64,000 bases of DNA from Tateyamaria sp. Alg231-49 (GTDB lineage: Bacteria; Pseudomonadota; Alphaproteobacteria; Rhodobacterales; Rhodobacteraceae). Numbering within the stretch: position 1 is the first letter of the stretch; each line of letters starts with the position of its first letter. The notes below the pieces were generated by a model. That model had not been told where the DNA came from. It worked only from the letters and a program-made list of their open reading frames with translations, and made no database searches. The translations under genes were made by a program, and so were the position numbers. The stretch is from assembly GCF_900143535.1 (NCBI RefSeq), contig NZ_FRFA01000006.1, positions 208,280 to 272,279 of the forward strand. The letters run 5' to 3'. Positions 38,298 to 48,569 of this stretch are shown here, piece by piece.

Positions 38298-38555
38298 ATG
38301 TCCGTACGGCAAGAAATAGAAGATGCATTGTGTGCAGCCTTTGATCCACGAGAGATAGATGTCGTGGATGACAGTGCAAGCCATGCAGGGCATGCAGGTG
38401 CCCCCGCTGCGGGTGAAAGCCACTTTAATGTCCGGTTGCGCAGCCTTGAATTTGAAGGAAAAAATCGAGTTTCCCGACACCGCGCGGTGCATTCCGCCTT
38501 GGGGCCGGATCTCATCGGACGCATACACGCGCTGGCGCTTGATCTGGACGTTTAA
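38298..38555 (+). CDS. BolA family protein
   Basis: The 85-aa protein has the BolA fold signature: helix EIEDALCAAF, then VVDDSASHAGHAG, ESHFNV with the conserved His, and RHRAVHSALG followed by IHALALDL. BolA proteins pair with monothiol glutaredoxins in iron-sulphur or iron signalling. It is divergent from the J-domain gene. Confidence 0.93.
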   Translation: MSVRQEIEDALCAAFDPREIDVVDDSASHAGHAGAPAAGESHFNVRLRSLEFEGKNRVSRHRAVHSALGPDLIGRIHALALDLDV

Positions 38556-38647
38556 GGCGACCACGCAAGTCTCTGACTTGGACGTTTAATTTCTGACCGA
38601 ATGCATTCTCACCGATGCGGTGACGGTCAGAGTACTTATTGACCGCC

Positions 38648-39049
38648 TTATTTTTGCGCGTTGGTTTCGTCGGCTGTTGTTTCTGCGCTTGCCTCCTCAG
38701 TTTCGGCGGCGGGTTGCGTGGCTGCTGTCATGGGCGGGTCTGCCGGTTTTTTCGACACAGCCGTTTCTGGCGTGGGAGCTGGCAACAATTCGGGTTCGAA
38801 ATCGTCGATTGCGTCGGCCACAGCGCGGCGGAAGACCAGCACATTGCGCCATTCTGTCGTGCTGCCCGTCAGACCGGAGCGCTCAATTGACGGCAAAGTC
38901 TCTGCGCGTTGATACTCCCACCCTTCGCGGCCCATGTCGTTCATCAACGACTGAAGCGCATTCGCAAACCGCCCCTCGGGGCCTTTAACGCCGTGCGCTT
39001 TGGTGCCCTTGGTTGGGGCCGGGACGACTTTGTATTCCCACTGAGACAT
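38648..39049 (-). CDS. DUF4177 domain protein
   Basis: The 133-aa protein starts at ATG 39049, with aaaggg 8 nt upstream. QWEYKVVPAPTKG, then LNxxGxEGWEY-like MGREGWEYQRAETLP, matches DUF4177. The last 45 residues are a low-complexity Ala/Pro/Glu/Thr tail. Its function is unknown. Confidence 0.82.
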   Translation of the reverse strand: MSQWEYKVVPAPTKGTKAHGVKGPEGRFANALQSLMNDMGREGWEYQRAETLPSIERSGLTGSTTEWRNVLVFRRAVADAIDDFEPELLPAPTPETAVSKKPADPPMTAATQPAAETEEASAETTADETNAQK

Positions 39050-39134
39050 GACCATACCCTTTTATACTTGTCGGGCGCGTATATCCGTGGGCGCCCGGCA
39101 TGAAAAGACCGTGACTGCGTTGTTTGCGTGGGTC

Positions 39135-39608
39135 CTATTTGCGCCGGATACCAATACTGGCGCCTACAGCGGACGGCCGAGGCAGGCTGGAATGTTCGTC
39201 CGCCAGAGTGCGCACTTTGTTCAGTACATCATCGGGCATTGGGGCAACTTTGGGCCCGGATTGGTCGACATGCAGTGTCAGCGCCTCGCCGGTGGCGGCC
39301 AGCCAACCGTCCTGATGCCAGATTTCCTGATATGAGTGGAAACGTTTGGCATCAAAATCAATAAGTTGAAATGTTACTGTGACCGGATCGTTCACATGCA
39401 ATTCGCGGACATAGGCCAGATGAAATTCGGCCACATAGGTCGTGTTGCCTGTGGTCTGATGATAGTCGGGGCCAAAACCAATCCGCTCGTAAACCTCATC
39501 CGCGCATTGATCGAACAGCACGTTGTAATAGGCCATATTCAGATGGCCGTTGTAGTCGATCCATTCGGGACGCACGGTCATTATCGAAGAACGAAAAGGG
39601 GCGGTCAC
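39135..39608 (-). CDS. Hotdog-fold acyl-CoA thioesterase
   Basis: The 157-aa protein has the thioesterase pattern VRPEWIDYNGHLNMAYYNVLFDQ, with the catalytic-region Asp/Asn and His of the 4-hydroxybenzoyl-CoA thioesterase type, followed by YVRELHVNDPVTVTFQL. The substrate is unknown; related proteins in this group are annotated as carnitine-associated thioesterases. It is 79 bp from the divergent methyltransferase gene. Confidence 0.88.
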   Translation of the reverse strand: MTAPFRSSIMTVRPEWIDYNGHLNMAYYNVLFDQCADEVYERIGFGPDYHQTTGNTTYVAEFHLAYVRELHVNDPVTVTFQLIDFDAKRFHSYQEIWHQDGWLAATGEALTLHVDQSGPKVAPMPDDVLNKVRTLADEHSSLPRPSAVGASIGIRRK

Positions 39609-39687
39609 GGCAGTCTCCTGTTTGCGGTTTCGTCCAAGTTAGGGCAGAGCATGGGCAGAGAAAAGCGCAAGGCACAGGGACACCATC

Positions 39688-40875
39688 ATGAGCGATGAAG
39701 CGGTAAAAGCGCAGTACGAATCTTATCCCTATCCCGAACGCAAACCAACAGACGAGCGCAAGCGGTTGATCACCGGGTCCCCGTCTTTGCCGGTCGAAAT
39801 GGATCACTGGCTGTGGGGCGGGGCGCGCGACTGGACCCAACCCTTGCGTATTCTTGTGGCGGGAGGAGGCACTGGCGACGCGTTGATCCAATTGGCGCAA
39901 TTGTTGACCGATGCGGGGCGCCCTTACGACATCACCTATCTGGATATGTCTGTGGCCGCGCGCTCTTTGGCCGAAAAACGTGCCAAGGTACGAAAGCTGG
40001 ACGGTATCACGTTTGTCACGGGGTCTTTGCTGGATGCAGGTGCCTATGGTCCCTTTGATTACATCGACTGCTGTGGCGTGCTGCACCATCTAGAGGACCC
40101 GCAGGCGGGCTTTGATGCGCTGGCAGGCGTGCTCGCTCCGGATGGCGGCATGGGCCTGATGGTATATGCCCCGCACGGACGTTCGGGTGTTTATCCATTG
40201 CAGGCAGCGTTCGGGCGATTGTTTGAGGGGCTTTCCCCCGAAAAACGGCTGAAACGAGCAAAGGCCGTTTTTGCCGCCTTGCCTGACGGACACCCGTTCA
40301 AGCGCAACACGCGGGTGGTGGATCATGAGCAGGGGGATGCGGGTTTCTATGACTTGTTGCTGCACGGGCGCGACCGGCCTTTTTCCATCAGCGAGGTTCA
40401 GAATGCACTGGCACAGGCAGAACTGGAATACGCAGGCTGCCCAGAGCCTGTTCTATACGATCCAACGCGGCTTGTGGGCGAGCTGCCCGAGGGGCTGAGC
40501 GACATCGAGGTACAGCAACTGGCCGAGGATTTGCGCGGCACTTTCAAGACCCATGTGGTCTACGTGCGCGCCAAGGGCGCAGTCGTACCGCCACCGTTCG
40601 GGCAGGCAGATGCGGTGCCGCATCTGCGGGCCGTCGCGGCGGCAGATTTGGCCGCTCATGTCGCCAAGACGGGTGGGATAACAATCGATACGGCCGGTGA
40701 GGCGTTTCACTTTGATGTGGCCCGCGAGGCTGGTCCGCTGATCGCGCAGATTGATGGCAAGCGGTCTTTGGGCGAAATTGGTGCAGGGGTTGCCGAGTTT
40801 GATCGGCTTTGGTCTGCTGTGGAAACAGCCCTGTGCGGGTCGGGCATGATGCACTATTCACGGCTGTTTGCCTGA
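39688..40875 (+). CDS. SAM-dependent methyltransferase with C-terminal extension
   Basis: The 395-aa protein has a class I methyltransferase domain (residues about 50-250): motif I ILVAGGGTGDALIQLA, YLDMSVAARSLAEKRA and DYIDCCGVLHHLEDP. The N terminus QYESYPYPERKP resembles the start of other bacterial methyltransferases that act on peptides or lipids. A further domain of about 140 aa at the C terminus is not recognised. The substrate is unknown. Confidence 0.85.
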   Translation: MSDEAVKAQYESYPYPERKPTDERKRLITGSPSLPVEMDHWLWGGARDWTQPLRILVAGGGTGDALIQLAQLLTDAGRPYDITYLDMSVAARSLAEKRAKVRKLDGITFVTGSLLDAGAYGPFDYIDCCGVLHHLEDPQAGFDALAGVLAPDGGMGLMVYAPHGRSGVYPLQAAFGRLFEGLSPEKRLKRAKAVFAALPDGHPFKRNTRVVDHEQGDAGFYDLLLHGRDRPFSISEVQNALAQAELEYAGCPEPVLYDPTRLVGELPEGLSDIEVQQLAEDLRGTFKTHVVYVRAKGAVVPPPFGQADAVPHLRAVAAADLAAHVAKTGGITIDTAGEAFHFDVAREAGPLIAQIDGKRSLGEIGAGVAEFDRLWSAVETALCGSGMMHYSRLFA

Positions 40876-40977
40876 GCGACCCGAGACCCAATAGTTGATG
40901 TGTGGTGCAGTATTGGCAAATGGCCCAACGCTGCGCACAGCCATGTGGTCAAAGAAAGGCTTTCTGTCCCTGTTCCT

Positions 40978-42642
40978 CTAGTCGTTCTTGCATCCGAATT
41001 GAACGCCGAGATCGCAATGCGCTTTCAGCCGCTCCGTATCAGCGTCTGTCCAACCCGTTGGGGCCGTCGCCTGCACCCATGGCGCGATGTAGTCCTGTGC
41101 GTAGTAGGAGTGCCCGTGGCCCGGCGGTGCGCCAAAGGCCAGAGCCATATCAAGCGCCAGCTGAAACTGCGTCACGATGGGTATGAAACGGATATGCTCT
41201 GACGCATCGTGCGCAGGTGGATCATTCATCCAAGGCGGAGCGCGCCACAGAGAGTAAGGATCGTAAAAGACGATTGGATCGCTGGAGTATTGCAGGAATA
41301 CGATCCGCATTTGGCCCCAGTTCGCAGTGGCGGTGGATGCATCGGAATAGTGGGACGCATACCGCACGAGAGAGCCGTCACCGATGGTTGGCAAGACCCA
41401 TGGGCTGTCAGGAGTACGTGCGTTTTGGACATAGTTCCAGAAACCAGACGGAAAGGGTGGGCCGGCCCAGAACGCTCCGTCGATCGGGTCGTCCACAAGG
41501 CGGAACAGGTTGGTCGCATACATTGATGACCAAGCGCCAAGGCTGAGCCCGTGGGCATAGAGCCGTGGACGGTCGTCCTTGGGCAAGGTCTTCCAGTATT
41601 GGTGCACGATTTCGAGCAATGAGGTGGCCTGATCAAGGCCCGTCCGCGTTTCGAGGATCAGTGCAAGGGGAGATTGCAGATACGAATACTGCACACTCAC
41701 AGTCGCGATGTCACCGTTGTGCATATATTCGACGGGATCATGCGACCCCGGATCCATCCACCCGGTGCCTGTGGGGCTGGTGACAATCAAAACCTCGCGC
41801 TCAAATGCGCCAAGGCGTATCAGTTCAGCCAGCGCCAATTCGGAACGCTCGCTTGGGGTCTCGCTCTGCGCGCGTCCGACATACACGCGAATTGGAGTTC
41901 GCGCGGGCCGTCCGGAGAATGCAGAAATCGCGGCAGCATCTGGGCCAGTGGTGACAAAATCGCGCCCCGGTTGACCCATCGAAGCCCAATCGATCAGTGA
42001 ATTGGCGCCCCCAACAACATCTGGATCGTCCGGTGGTGGGGGGGCCGCATCAAACAACTCTTGTGCGGTCTCGTAGCTGGTATCAAGAGCCCGCACGGCC
42101 TGATCAAAAAGGCCATCGCGTGTGACCACGAACAGGATCAGGGCAACGAGGACTGCCGCCAGTACATTCGCGCGGCGTGGTGGCATGATCCTGTAAAGCC
42201 GCTTTTGGACAATCCAGAACAGCCACTCGATCACGCCCATGATAAGAAAGACGACGGCAAATGTCAGAACTGCAGCGGTGAGGATCGAAATCAGATCCAG
42301 TGCGTCAGCAGGCGCGAGGCCCATTTTGGCACGTAGCGCGTTTTGCCACGTCAGGCTCGACGCCACAGTCCAGCCCAGAAACGAAACGACCACAATCGTA
42401 AGGCCCCCCATTGTCAGCCGTGCGGTTTGTCCCGTCAGCTGTGGGAGGTCTCCTGCACGCCATAGTAGCCCTACGATTCTGGCGACAAGATACCCGAGTG
42501 CCATCACCAAACCGCCCAGAACACCCTGAACCATTGGCCCCCGTGGGATTAAAGACGGTGTGAGAGATGCCGCAAAAAACAGAAAGCCAAAGAGTACGCA
42601 AGGGACTGAAAACGAAGCCAGAATTCTCTTGATAATATGCAC
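40978..42642 (-). CDS. Membrane-anchored alpha/beta-hydrolase family protein
   Basis: The 554-aa protein has about five N-terminal membrane segments in its first 210 residues and a large C-terminal alpha/beta-hydrolase domain. The nucleophile elbow is GLSLG within YAHGLSLGAWSS. ISAFSGRPARTPIRVYVG, GTGWMDPGSHDPVEYMHNGD and RIVFLQYSSDPIVF fit the PF10081/PF15420 pair. The substrate is unknown. Confidence 0.85.
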   Translation of the reverse strand: MHIIKRILASFSVPCVLFGFLFFAASLTPSLIPRGPMVQGVLGGLVMALGYLVARIVGLLWRAGDLPQLTGQTARLTMGGLTIVVVSFLGWTVASSLTWQNALRAKMGLAPADALDLISILTAAVLTFAVVFLIMGVIEWLFWIVQKRLYRIMPPRRANVLAAVLVALILFVVTRDGLFDQAVRALDTSYETAQELFDAAPPPPDDPDVVGGANSLIDWASMGQPGRDFVTTGPDAAAISAFSGRPARTPIRVYVGRAQSETPSERSELALAELIRLGAFEREVLIVTSPTGTGWMDPGSHDPVEYMHNGDIATVSVQYSYLQSPLALILETRTGLDQATSLLEIVHQYWKTLPKDDRPRLYAHGLSLGAWSSMYATNLFRLVDDPIDGAFWAGPPFPSGFWNYVQNARTPDSPWVLPTIGDGSLVRYASHYSDASTATANWGQMRIVFLQYSSDPIVFYDPYSLWRAPPWMNDPPAHDASEHIRFIPIVTQFQLALDMALAFGAPPGHGHSYYAQDYIAPWVQATAPTGWTDADTERLKAHCDLGVQFGCKND

Positions 42643-42863
42643 TTTTGGTTCCCAACCAGATGTATCGTAGCGCCAAGTCGTCAGATCTTTGGCACAACGG
42701 TAAACTCGCTGAAACTGGGGCGCGACGCAAAACTAAAATCCGTGTCTTGCGGCGCTTTCGGCGTGGGAAATCACGAATTCATCACGAACGCGGTCGAGTC
42801 TCGTCTTGTGCGCGCCGTTTGAGTGCCTGTGCAACAGAGGGTTCTAAAGCCCGTCTGCCGAGT

Positions 42864-44387
42864 CTAAAGTCCGAGCTTGCCCGCAACTATCTCGTTCACT
42901 GCCTTGGGGTTGGCCTTGCCGCCCGTGGCTTTCATCACCTGACCCACAAACCAACCCGCAAGTTTCGGGTTTTCGCGTGCCTTTTCGACCTGTGCAGGGT
43001 TCGCGGCGATGATCTCGTCAACGGCGGCTTCAATAGCGCCAGTGTCGGTCACCTGTTTCATGCCGCGCGCTTCGACAACTTCGGCAGGGTCACCACCGTC
43101 CGTGTAGATGATTTCGAACAGATCCTTGGCGATCTTGCCCGAAATGTCTCCCTTGGCGATCAGGTCTACGATGCCACCAAGTTGCGCTGGGCTGACCGGG
43201 CTTTCCGTGATGTCGCGGTCGTCCTTTTTCAGTCGTCCAAAGAGCTCATTGATTACCCAGTTCGCCGTTGCCTTGCCGTCGCGGCCTGCAGCCACGGCCT
43301 CAAAATAGGCGGCTGTGTCGACCTCGGCCGTCAGAACGGATGCGTCATAGTCTGTCAGCCCGAAATCAGCCATGAACCGCGCTTTTTTGGCGTCCGGCAG
43401 TTCGGGCAGGGAGGCTGCGATGTCATCAACCCAGCCTTGTTCGATTTCCAACGGCAGCAGATCGGGGTCGGGGAAATAGCGATAGTCATGCGCTTCTTCT
43501 TTGGAGCGCATGGACCGCGTTTCGCCCTTGTCCGGATCATAAAGGCGCGTTTCCTGATCGACCTCTCCGCCGCCTTCAACAATGGCGATTTGGCGGCGTG
43601 CTTCGACCTCGATCGCCTGCTGGATAAAGCGCATCGAGTTCATGTTCTTGATCTCGCAGCGCGTGCCGAGATGGGAAAAGTCCTGCGTTTCCTGATACTT
43701 TTCATACTGACCGGGCAGGCAGATCGACACGTTCACATCTGCGCGCAGGTTACCGTTTTGCATGTTACCGTCACACGTCCCGAGATAGCGCAGGATCTGA
43801 CGCAGTTTGGTGATGTAGGCGGCGGCCTCTTCTGGGCCACGGATGTCAGGGCGCGACACGATTTCCATCAGCGCGACGCCTGTGCGGTTGAGGTCGACAA
43901 AGGACATGTTGGGATCCATGTCGTGGATCGATTTGCCTGCGTCCTGTTCCATGTGGATGCGTTCGATCCGCACCAGACGCTTTTTGCCCAGATCAGGGCC
44001 GGGGCCCATTTCAACCAGCACTTCACCTTCGCCCACGATGGGGTGGTAAAGCTGGGAAATCTGGTAGCCTTGGGGCAAGTCTGGGTAAAAGTAGTTCTTT
44101 CGGTCAAAAGCCGAGGTCAGGTTGATTGCTGCCTTGAGCCCCAGTCCTGTGCGCACTGCTTGCTCGACGCAGAATTCGTTGATGACGGGCAGCATGCCGG
44201 GCATCGCTGCGTCCACAAAGGCAACGTTTGAATTGGGTTCAGCGCCAAAGGTGGTCGAAGCCCCGGAAAACAGTTTGGCGTTCGAGGAGATTTGCGCGTG
44301 CACCTCCATCCCGATCACCAGCTCCCAATCGTGCTTGGCCCCGGCAATGGTTTTGATTTTGGGGGTCTCGTAGGTCAGGTCCAGCAT
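42864..44387 (-). CDS. gatB: Asp/Glu-tRNA amidotransferase subunit GatB
   Basis: GatB carries the kinase and tRNA-binding part of the amidotransferase that makes Gln-tRNA(Gln) or Asn-tRNA(Asn). The 507-aa protein, starting at ATG 44387, has [14 protein letters not shown], the family signature [19 protein letters not shown] and the C-terminal YqeY-like domain. A 34-residue upstream extension in the same frame is not supported. Confidence 0.96.
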   Translation of the reverse strand: MLDLTYETPKIKTIAGAKHDWELVIGMEVHAQISSNAKLFSGASTTFGAEPNSNVAFVDAAMPGMLPVINEFCVEQAVRTGLGLKAAINLTSAFDRKNYFYPDLPQGYQISQLYHPIVGEGEVLVEMGPGPDLGKKRLVRIERIHMEQDAGKSIHDMDPNMSFVDLNRTGVALMEIVSRPDIRGPEEAAAYITKLRQILRYLGTCDGNMQNGNLRADVNVSICLPGQYEKYQETQDFSHLGTRCEIKNMNSMRFIQQAIEVEARRQIAIVEGGGEVDQETRLYDPDKGETRSMRSKEEAHDYRYFPDPDLLPLEIEQGWVDDIAASLPELPDAKKARFMADFGLTDYDASVLTAEVDTAAYFEAVAAGRDGKATANWVINELFGRLKKDDRDITESPVSPAQLGGIVDLIAKGDISGKIAKDLFEIIYTDGGDPAEVVEARGMKQVTDTGAIEAAVDEIIAANPAQVEKARENPKLAGWFVGQVMKATGGKANPKAVNEIVAGKLGL

Positions 44388-44506
44388 CGGTTCTATCCGT
44401 GGGTAAGGGTGCTGATGCGGGAATAGATCAGCCCAAGATGCGCTGCAAGGGGGGCGCGACGATTGCGCGGGTTTGCACGTCGCGTACATGTGCCATGATG
44501 CGGGGC

Positions 44507-44995
44507 ATGATGATAACGCAAACCGCTTTGCCTCAAGGCAGTCTGATCGCGCCCTATGCGCACCTCGAGGCGCATTACACGGACTGTTTCGAAGTTTCGT
44601 GCGATCGCTCCGTTACATTGCCTCGTTTCATCACCGCTTTTTATACGCAACGGCTGTTTCGTGCAGAACGTTTCGTGTTGGGGTTGGTGGCGGGTGCGCG
44701 GTCAACCGATGCTGATGTGACAGCCTTGGCGCAAGGCCTGACCACCCAGTTTGCCGTTTGGGAGGTCAGCGAGCGGCGAAACGACCAAGTATTGCTTGTG
44801 CAAAAGGGTGGGCGCACGTGTTCATGGCTTCAGGCTGGGGACGGCATGTTACGTTTTGGTTCAGTTGTGGTGCCAGCGCGAGGGCGGGGCGGTAAGCTGA
44901 CCCTTGGGCCAGTGTTTCACAGCCTTTTGGGCGCGCATAAACATTACTCGCGAGCATTGCTTGCTGGGGCGGCGCGCAAGCTGGCGTCTGTCTGA
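44507..44995 (+). CDS. Unknown conserved-looking protein
   Basis: The 162-aa product from ATG 44507 (ATG 44510 is equally possible; cggggc precedes) has the segment [19 protein letters not shown] and a mostly beta-rich remainder ([38 protein letters not shown]). No family was recognised with confidence. It is convergent with the gene to its right. Confidence 0.65.
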   Translation: MMITQTALPQGSLIAPYAHLEAHYTDCFEVSCDRSVTLPRFITAFYTQRLFRAERFVLGLVAGARSTDADVTALAQGLTTQFAVWEVSERRNDQVLLVQKGGRTCSWLQAGDGMLRFGSVVVPARGRGGKLTLGPVFHSLLGAHKHYSRALLAGAARKLASV

Positions 44996-45013
44996 TGCCG
45001 GTGCGCCGTTCTG

Positions 45014-46315
45014 TCATCCCACAGCTTCAAGACCACCCTGCGAAAACACGACGTGTTTGCCCGAGGACAACTCCCGACGGAAAACGCTGCGCAGGAAATG
45101 CATCGCGTCCGAATGGCCCGAGGCCGCGAAGCGCTCGGCGCTGCGCACGCGCAGGGCGTTGTCAAAGCCGCGTGCGGCGTGGGCCCACAGCATCGGGTGC
45201 AGTTCGGTCAGGTGTTCGCGTACGATCCAGTCTGCGGCCTGCGCAATTTGAGCGCGCACATAATCGGCCTCGTTATTGCCGGTCTGTGTCGCGCCCATCG
45301 TGTTGGCGCAATAGGCCAAGAGCAGATTGACGGTATGCTGGTCACTGGTGTGGCGCAGGATGTCGCGCAACCCATCCAGAAAGAAATCCAGATCGACAAG
45401 CGCGCATGCTGCGGTGTCGCTTGAGATCGCGTCGAACATTGTCCACGCATAGGCACCTGCGCCCCAGACATCATGCATACGGCCTGCGGTGCGGCGTGCC
45501 TCTAGCTCTAGCTGGTCATAGGAACCGTTCCAGCGCGGCAGCAACTGTGCGCCAAAGGCGCGGTAGGCGCGCCCATTGCGTGGATCAAGATCGATCCAGG
45601 TTTCAAACTGTTGTGCGACCTGACGAGGAGACAGAGTGCGCGAAGCGCTCAGAGCGCATTTGGCCGCTGCTACAAGCGGGGAATTGAGGCTGGTTGCGTC
45701 AAAGTCGGACAGAATGCTGTCGGCACGATCAAAATGCGCGCTGAAGGCCTCAAGATTGCGTGCGGGCACTTCGATTTTCCACGCAGTCCCGCGCCAGGCC
45801 CACCCCAGATCCACGTGCGCCAACGCCACAATAGACGCAAGAGCCGGGTTTTTCGGATCTTCGGACAAAACATGTTCAAGCGCCTCGATCCCAGCCAACA
45901 AGGGTGCATCATGCGCCGGACGCCCGTTCATCAGAGCGTGCTCTACCGCGTTGACCACATCATTTCGCGCGCCATATGCGAGGATTTCGGCGACCGGCAT
46001 CCCGCCAGGTGTCTTAAGGCGCGCGGCATCGGCGGCCGCAATCTCTGCTGTCAGCTTGTCCCAGTCTTCGAGGCGGGCCAGTTTCTGACCCCGCATTTGG
46101 TGGACGTCACGGGCGCGCTCTTCGGCTGTGGGATCGGGGCAGGGGATGGTCAACGCTGCTTTGAGCGGCTTGGGCGCCGCTGCGCAGGGCTGAGGCACAG
46201 GATGCGCGGCATTCACCGGCTGCATCACGCCATCATGCGCCATTTCCATACGTTGTGATTTGAGTTTGGTGCGCATGTGCGCGATTGGTGCCATGAGGCG
46301 TGATGCCAGTGCCAT
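45014..46315 (-). CDS. Unknown helical, TPR-like protein
   Basis: The protein has about 433 aa from ATG 46315; a GTG at 46366 would add 17 residues. It is largely alpha-helical and Ala-rich, with segments spaced like tetratricopeptide repeats (LAGIEALEHVLSEDPKNPA, RQVAQQFETWIDLDPRNGRA). No enzymatic motif is visible. No signal peptide is seen with either start. Confidence 0.65.
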   Translation of the reverse strand: MALASRLMAPIAHMRTKLKSQRMEMAHDGVMQPVNAAHPVPQPCAAAPKPLKAALTIPCPDPTAEERARDVHQMRGQKLARLEDWDKLTAEIAAADAARLKTPGGMPVAEILAYGARNDVVNAVEHALMNGRPAHDAPLLAGIEALEHVLSEDPKNPALASIVALAHVDLGWAWRGTAWKIEVPARNLEAFSAHFDRADSILSDFDATSLNSPLVAAAKCALSASRTLSPRQVAQQFETWIDLDPRNGRAYRAFGAQLLPRWNGSYDQLELEARRTAGRMHDVWGAGAYAWTMFDAISSDTAACALVDLDFFLDGLRDILRHTSDQHTVNLLLAYCANTMGATQTGNNEADYVRAQIAQAADWIVREHLTELHPMLWAHAARGFDNALRVRSAERFAASGHSDAMHFLRSVFRRELSSGKHVVFSQGGLEAVG

Positions 46316-46543
46316 TGTTAAATCCGTACTTGTTACACCTGAATAGATGGCAGTCGATTGGGTCACAAACAGGGCGGTGGCGGGACATGTTCGCGCTTCT
46401 TCAGTGGAGATTTGGCGGTGGATTTTCCCATAAACGTGACAATTTGATCGAAATCGGTGGATTGTTGCCCAAGACAGGTCAAATGCCGCTCAAAAATGCC
46501 CTTTGCTGGACACGAGGCAAACGGCCCGTTCATAGTCGCGCGC

Positions 46544-47281
46544 ATGTTTTTGAGCCGGGCCCTTTTTGTGATTTGTACAGCCGTCGGAGCGGTGAGTGTT
46601 TCGGTGCCATCCATTGTGCGCGCCGAGGCGAGCGTTCAGGCTGCTGATGGATTGCAGTCTGAAGTAGAAACAATGACTTCTGATGCACAGCCTGGCCTTG
46701 CCGATGTCCGGCCCCGACTCCGAGAGCACGATATGCCTGCCACCCGCTGGAGCGGCAAACAAGACCATATGCTATGGAACCATGCCGCCCTGAGTGCGCT
46801 AAAAACCCATGCAGTGGCGCTGGTTGAAGAAGTGCCCAAGGATATTGGGGCGTGGTGTCCTCTTTATCCGGACGCAACGGACGAGCAGCGCCGTAGTTTC
46901 TGGCTTGGGTTCATGTCCGCTCTGGCCAAATTCGAAAGCACTTATAATCAGCGTGCTGTTGGAGGCGGTGGGAAATGGTTCGGTTTGTTGCAGATTTCGC
47001 CTGCCACTGCGCGCGGGTATGGCTGCAATGCCGGTTCTGGGTCTGCCCTCAAAAGCGGGGCCGCCAATCTGAGTTGTGCGGCGCGTATCATGGCGGTGAC
47101 TGTGCCGCGTGACGGAGTAATCTATGCGCCCGGCGGGCGCGGTGTTGCGGCCGATTGGGGGCCCATGCGCAGCCGGTCCAAGCGTACAGACATGGCGGGC
47201 TGGTTGCGGCGTCAAAGCTATTGCACACCGCTTGCAACCACGCGCCCAGTATTGCGGCCAGTACGTTTGGCCTCTGACTGA
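46544..47281 (+). CDS. Exported lytic transglycosylase (SLT domain)
   Basis: The 245-aa protein begins with a signal peptide (residues 1-28, hydrophobic core LFVICTAVGAVSVSV, cleavage near VRAEA). The SLT domain shows the catalytic Glu at about 131 (AKFESTYN), GLLQISPATARGYG and two later cysteines. It should cleave glycan strands in the periplasm. ATG 46544 is chosen for the signal peptide. Confidence 0.88.
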   Translation: MFLSRALFVICTAVGAVSVSVPSIVRAEASVQAADGLQSEVETMTSDAQPGLADVRPRLREHDMPATRWSGKQDHMLWNHAALSALKTHAVALVEEVPKDIGAWCPLYPDATDEQRRSFWLGFMSALAKFESTYNQRAVGGGGKWFGLLQISPATARGYGCNAGSGSALKSGAANLSCAARIMAVTVPRDGVIYAPGGRGVAADWGPMRSRSKRTDMAGWLRRQSYCTPLATTRPVLRPVRLASD

Positions 47282-47368
47282 ACGGCGCATTCGACAGTAA
47301 ATACGATGTTTTGACGGATAATCATCCTGACGCGCAGACAGGTCTTCCGCATCAAATCACCCCCGCCT

Positions 47369-47800
47369 CTATCCCAATAGCGAAAAGTGGTGACGTTCGA
47401 CCTTGATGTCGCGCTCTTTCAATACTTTTTCGAACGTGTCGGCCTGAGGCGTGGCCTCCAGTGGCAGGCGCACCTTGCGGCCTGATACCAGCACGGCACT
47501 GGCGCGGACCGAAAAGTCGAGGCGGGTGTCGAGCCGCATGTGGCTGATCTTGTCCCACGTGATCTCGCCTGTGCGTTTGCCTGCAAACCAGCGCAGCCCG
47601 TCTGTGTCGAGCGCGACCCCAGAACGGCGCCCCACAATCAGGTCGTATGCTGCAGGCAAGGTGCACAGGCCGATAAGTCCGGCCAGCCAGAGCGACGCAT
47701 CGATCGTGAGCACAGCTGTGATGATGAGGGCCCAGACAATCACAAGCGCCATCAGCGTCTTGCGATTTCGCCCGCTTGTCTCAAAGCTGTAAGGTGTCAT
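47369..47800 (-). CDS. Unknown small membrane protein with PH-like C-terminal half
   Basis: The 143-aa protein has two adjacent hydrophobic segments (about residues 16-53) and a C-terminal half (VGRRSGVALDTDGLRWFAG, GEITWDKISHMRLDTR) that looks like a small PH/YcxB-type beta domain. It lies 7 bp downstream of the SDR gene and is probably cotranscribed with it. Confidence 0.7.
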   Translation of the reverse strand: MTPYSFETSGRNRKTLMALVIVWALIITAVLTIDASLWLAGLIGLCTLPAAYDLIVGRRSGVALDTDGLRWFAGKRTGEITWDKISHMRLDTRLDFSVRASAVLVSGRKVRLPLEATPQADTFEKVLKERDIKVERHHFSLLG

Positions 47801-47807
47801 GCGCCCC

Positions 47808-48551
47808 TCAGCGGCCACCCGTGACGTCGAGCGTTGAGCCTGTCACGTAACTGGCATCTGGCGAAGCAAGCCACAGGATTGCGCGTGCGACCTCTTCAGC
47901 AGAGCCTTCCCGTTTCATTGGCACCATGTGGGCCAGCCGTTGCGCACGGCCAGGTTCGCCCCCTTTGGCGTGGATTTCGGTGTCGATCAGGCCGGGGCGG
48001 ATAGACATGACGCGAATGTTGTCGCCTGCGACTTCATCTGACAGCCCCTTGGTAAAGATGTCGATGGCGGCCTTTGAGGCTGCATAATCCACATATTGGT
48101 TGGCTGATCCCAGCCGTGCGGCAGCAGATGAGATGTTTATGATCGCTCCGCCGTCGCCCTGTGCCTGCATACGCATCACTGCTTCTTTGGCGACCAACAT
48201 TGCACCGATGACGTTGACGTTCATCATCCGGGTCAGGCGGGCATGGGTCATTTCAGTGACTTTGGCGGTCTGGTCAACGATCCCTGCGTTGTTGATCAGC
48301 ACGTCGATGCGGCCAAACCCATCGTCGACCACCTTATATATGGCTGCGATGTCTTCGGGGTCAGCGACATCCCCTTGTGCCAGTATGGCGCGCGCGCCCA
48401 ATGCTTCGGCTTCGGCTTTTACGGCCTCGGCCGCGCTTTGGTTGCTGCGGTAATTCAGAACGAGGTCATAGTCAGGGGCCGCCAGCCGCGCGCAGGCGGC
48501 GCCTATTCCGGCGGAGGCACCTGTGATCAGGCAGATGGGGCGTTGTGTCAT
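47808..48551 (-). CDS. Short-chain dehydrogenase/reductase
   Basis: The 247-aa SDR has the cofactor loop TGASAGIGAA near the N terminus, NNAGIVDQ, the catalytic Ser in INISSAAA and the YAASK motif (Tyr and Lys). The C terminus SYVTGSTLDVTGGR is typical of the FabG-like branch. The substrate is unknown. Confidence 0.92.
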   Translation of the reverse strand: MTQRPICLITGASAGIGAACARLAAPDYDLVLNYRSNQSAAEAVKAEAEALGARAILAQGDVADPEDIAAIYKVVDDGFGRIDVLINNAGIVDQTAKVTEMTHARLTRMMNVNVIGAMLVAKEAVMRMQAQGDGGAIINISSAAARLGSANQYVDYAASKAAIDIFTKGLSDEVAGDNIRVMSIRPGLIDTEIHAKGGEPGRAQRLAHMVPMKREGSAEEVARAILWLASPDASYVTGSTLDVTGGR

Positions 48552-48569
48552 GAAATATAACCTTATGTC

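Noticed and set aside
42645..44231. Long + strand frame opposite gatB
   Set aside because: It is an antisense shadow of gatB with no recognisable motif.
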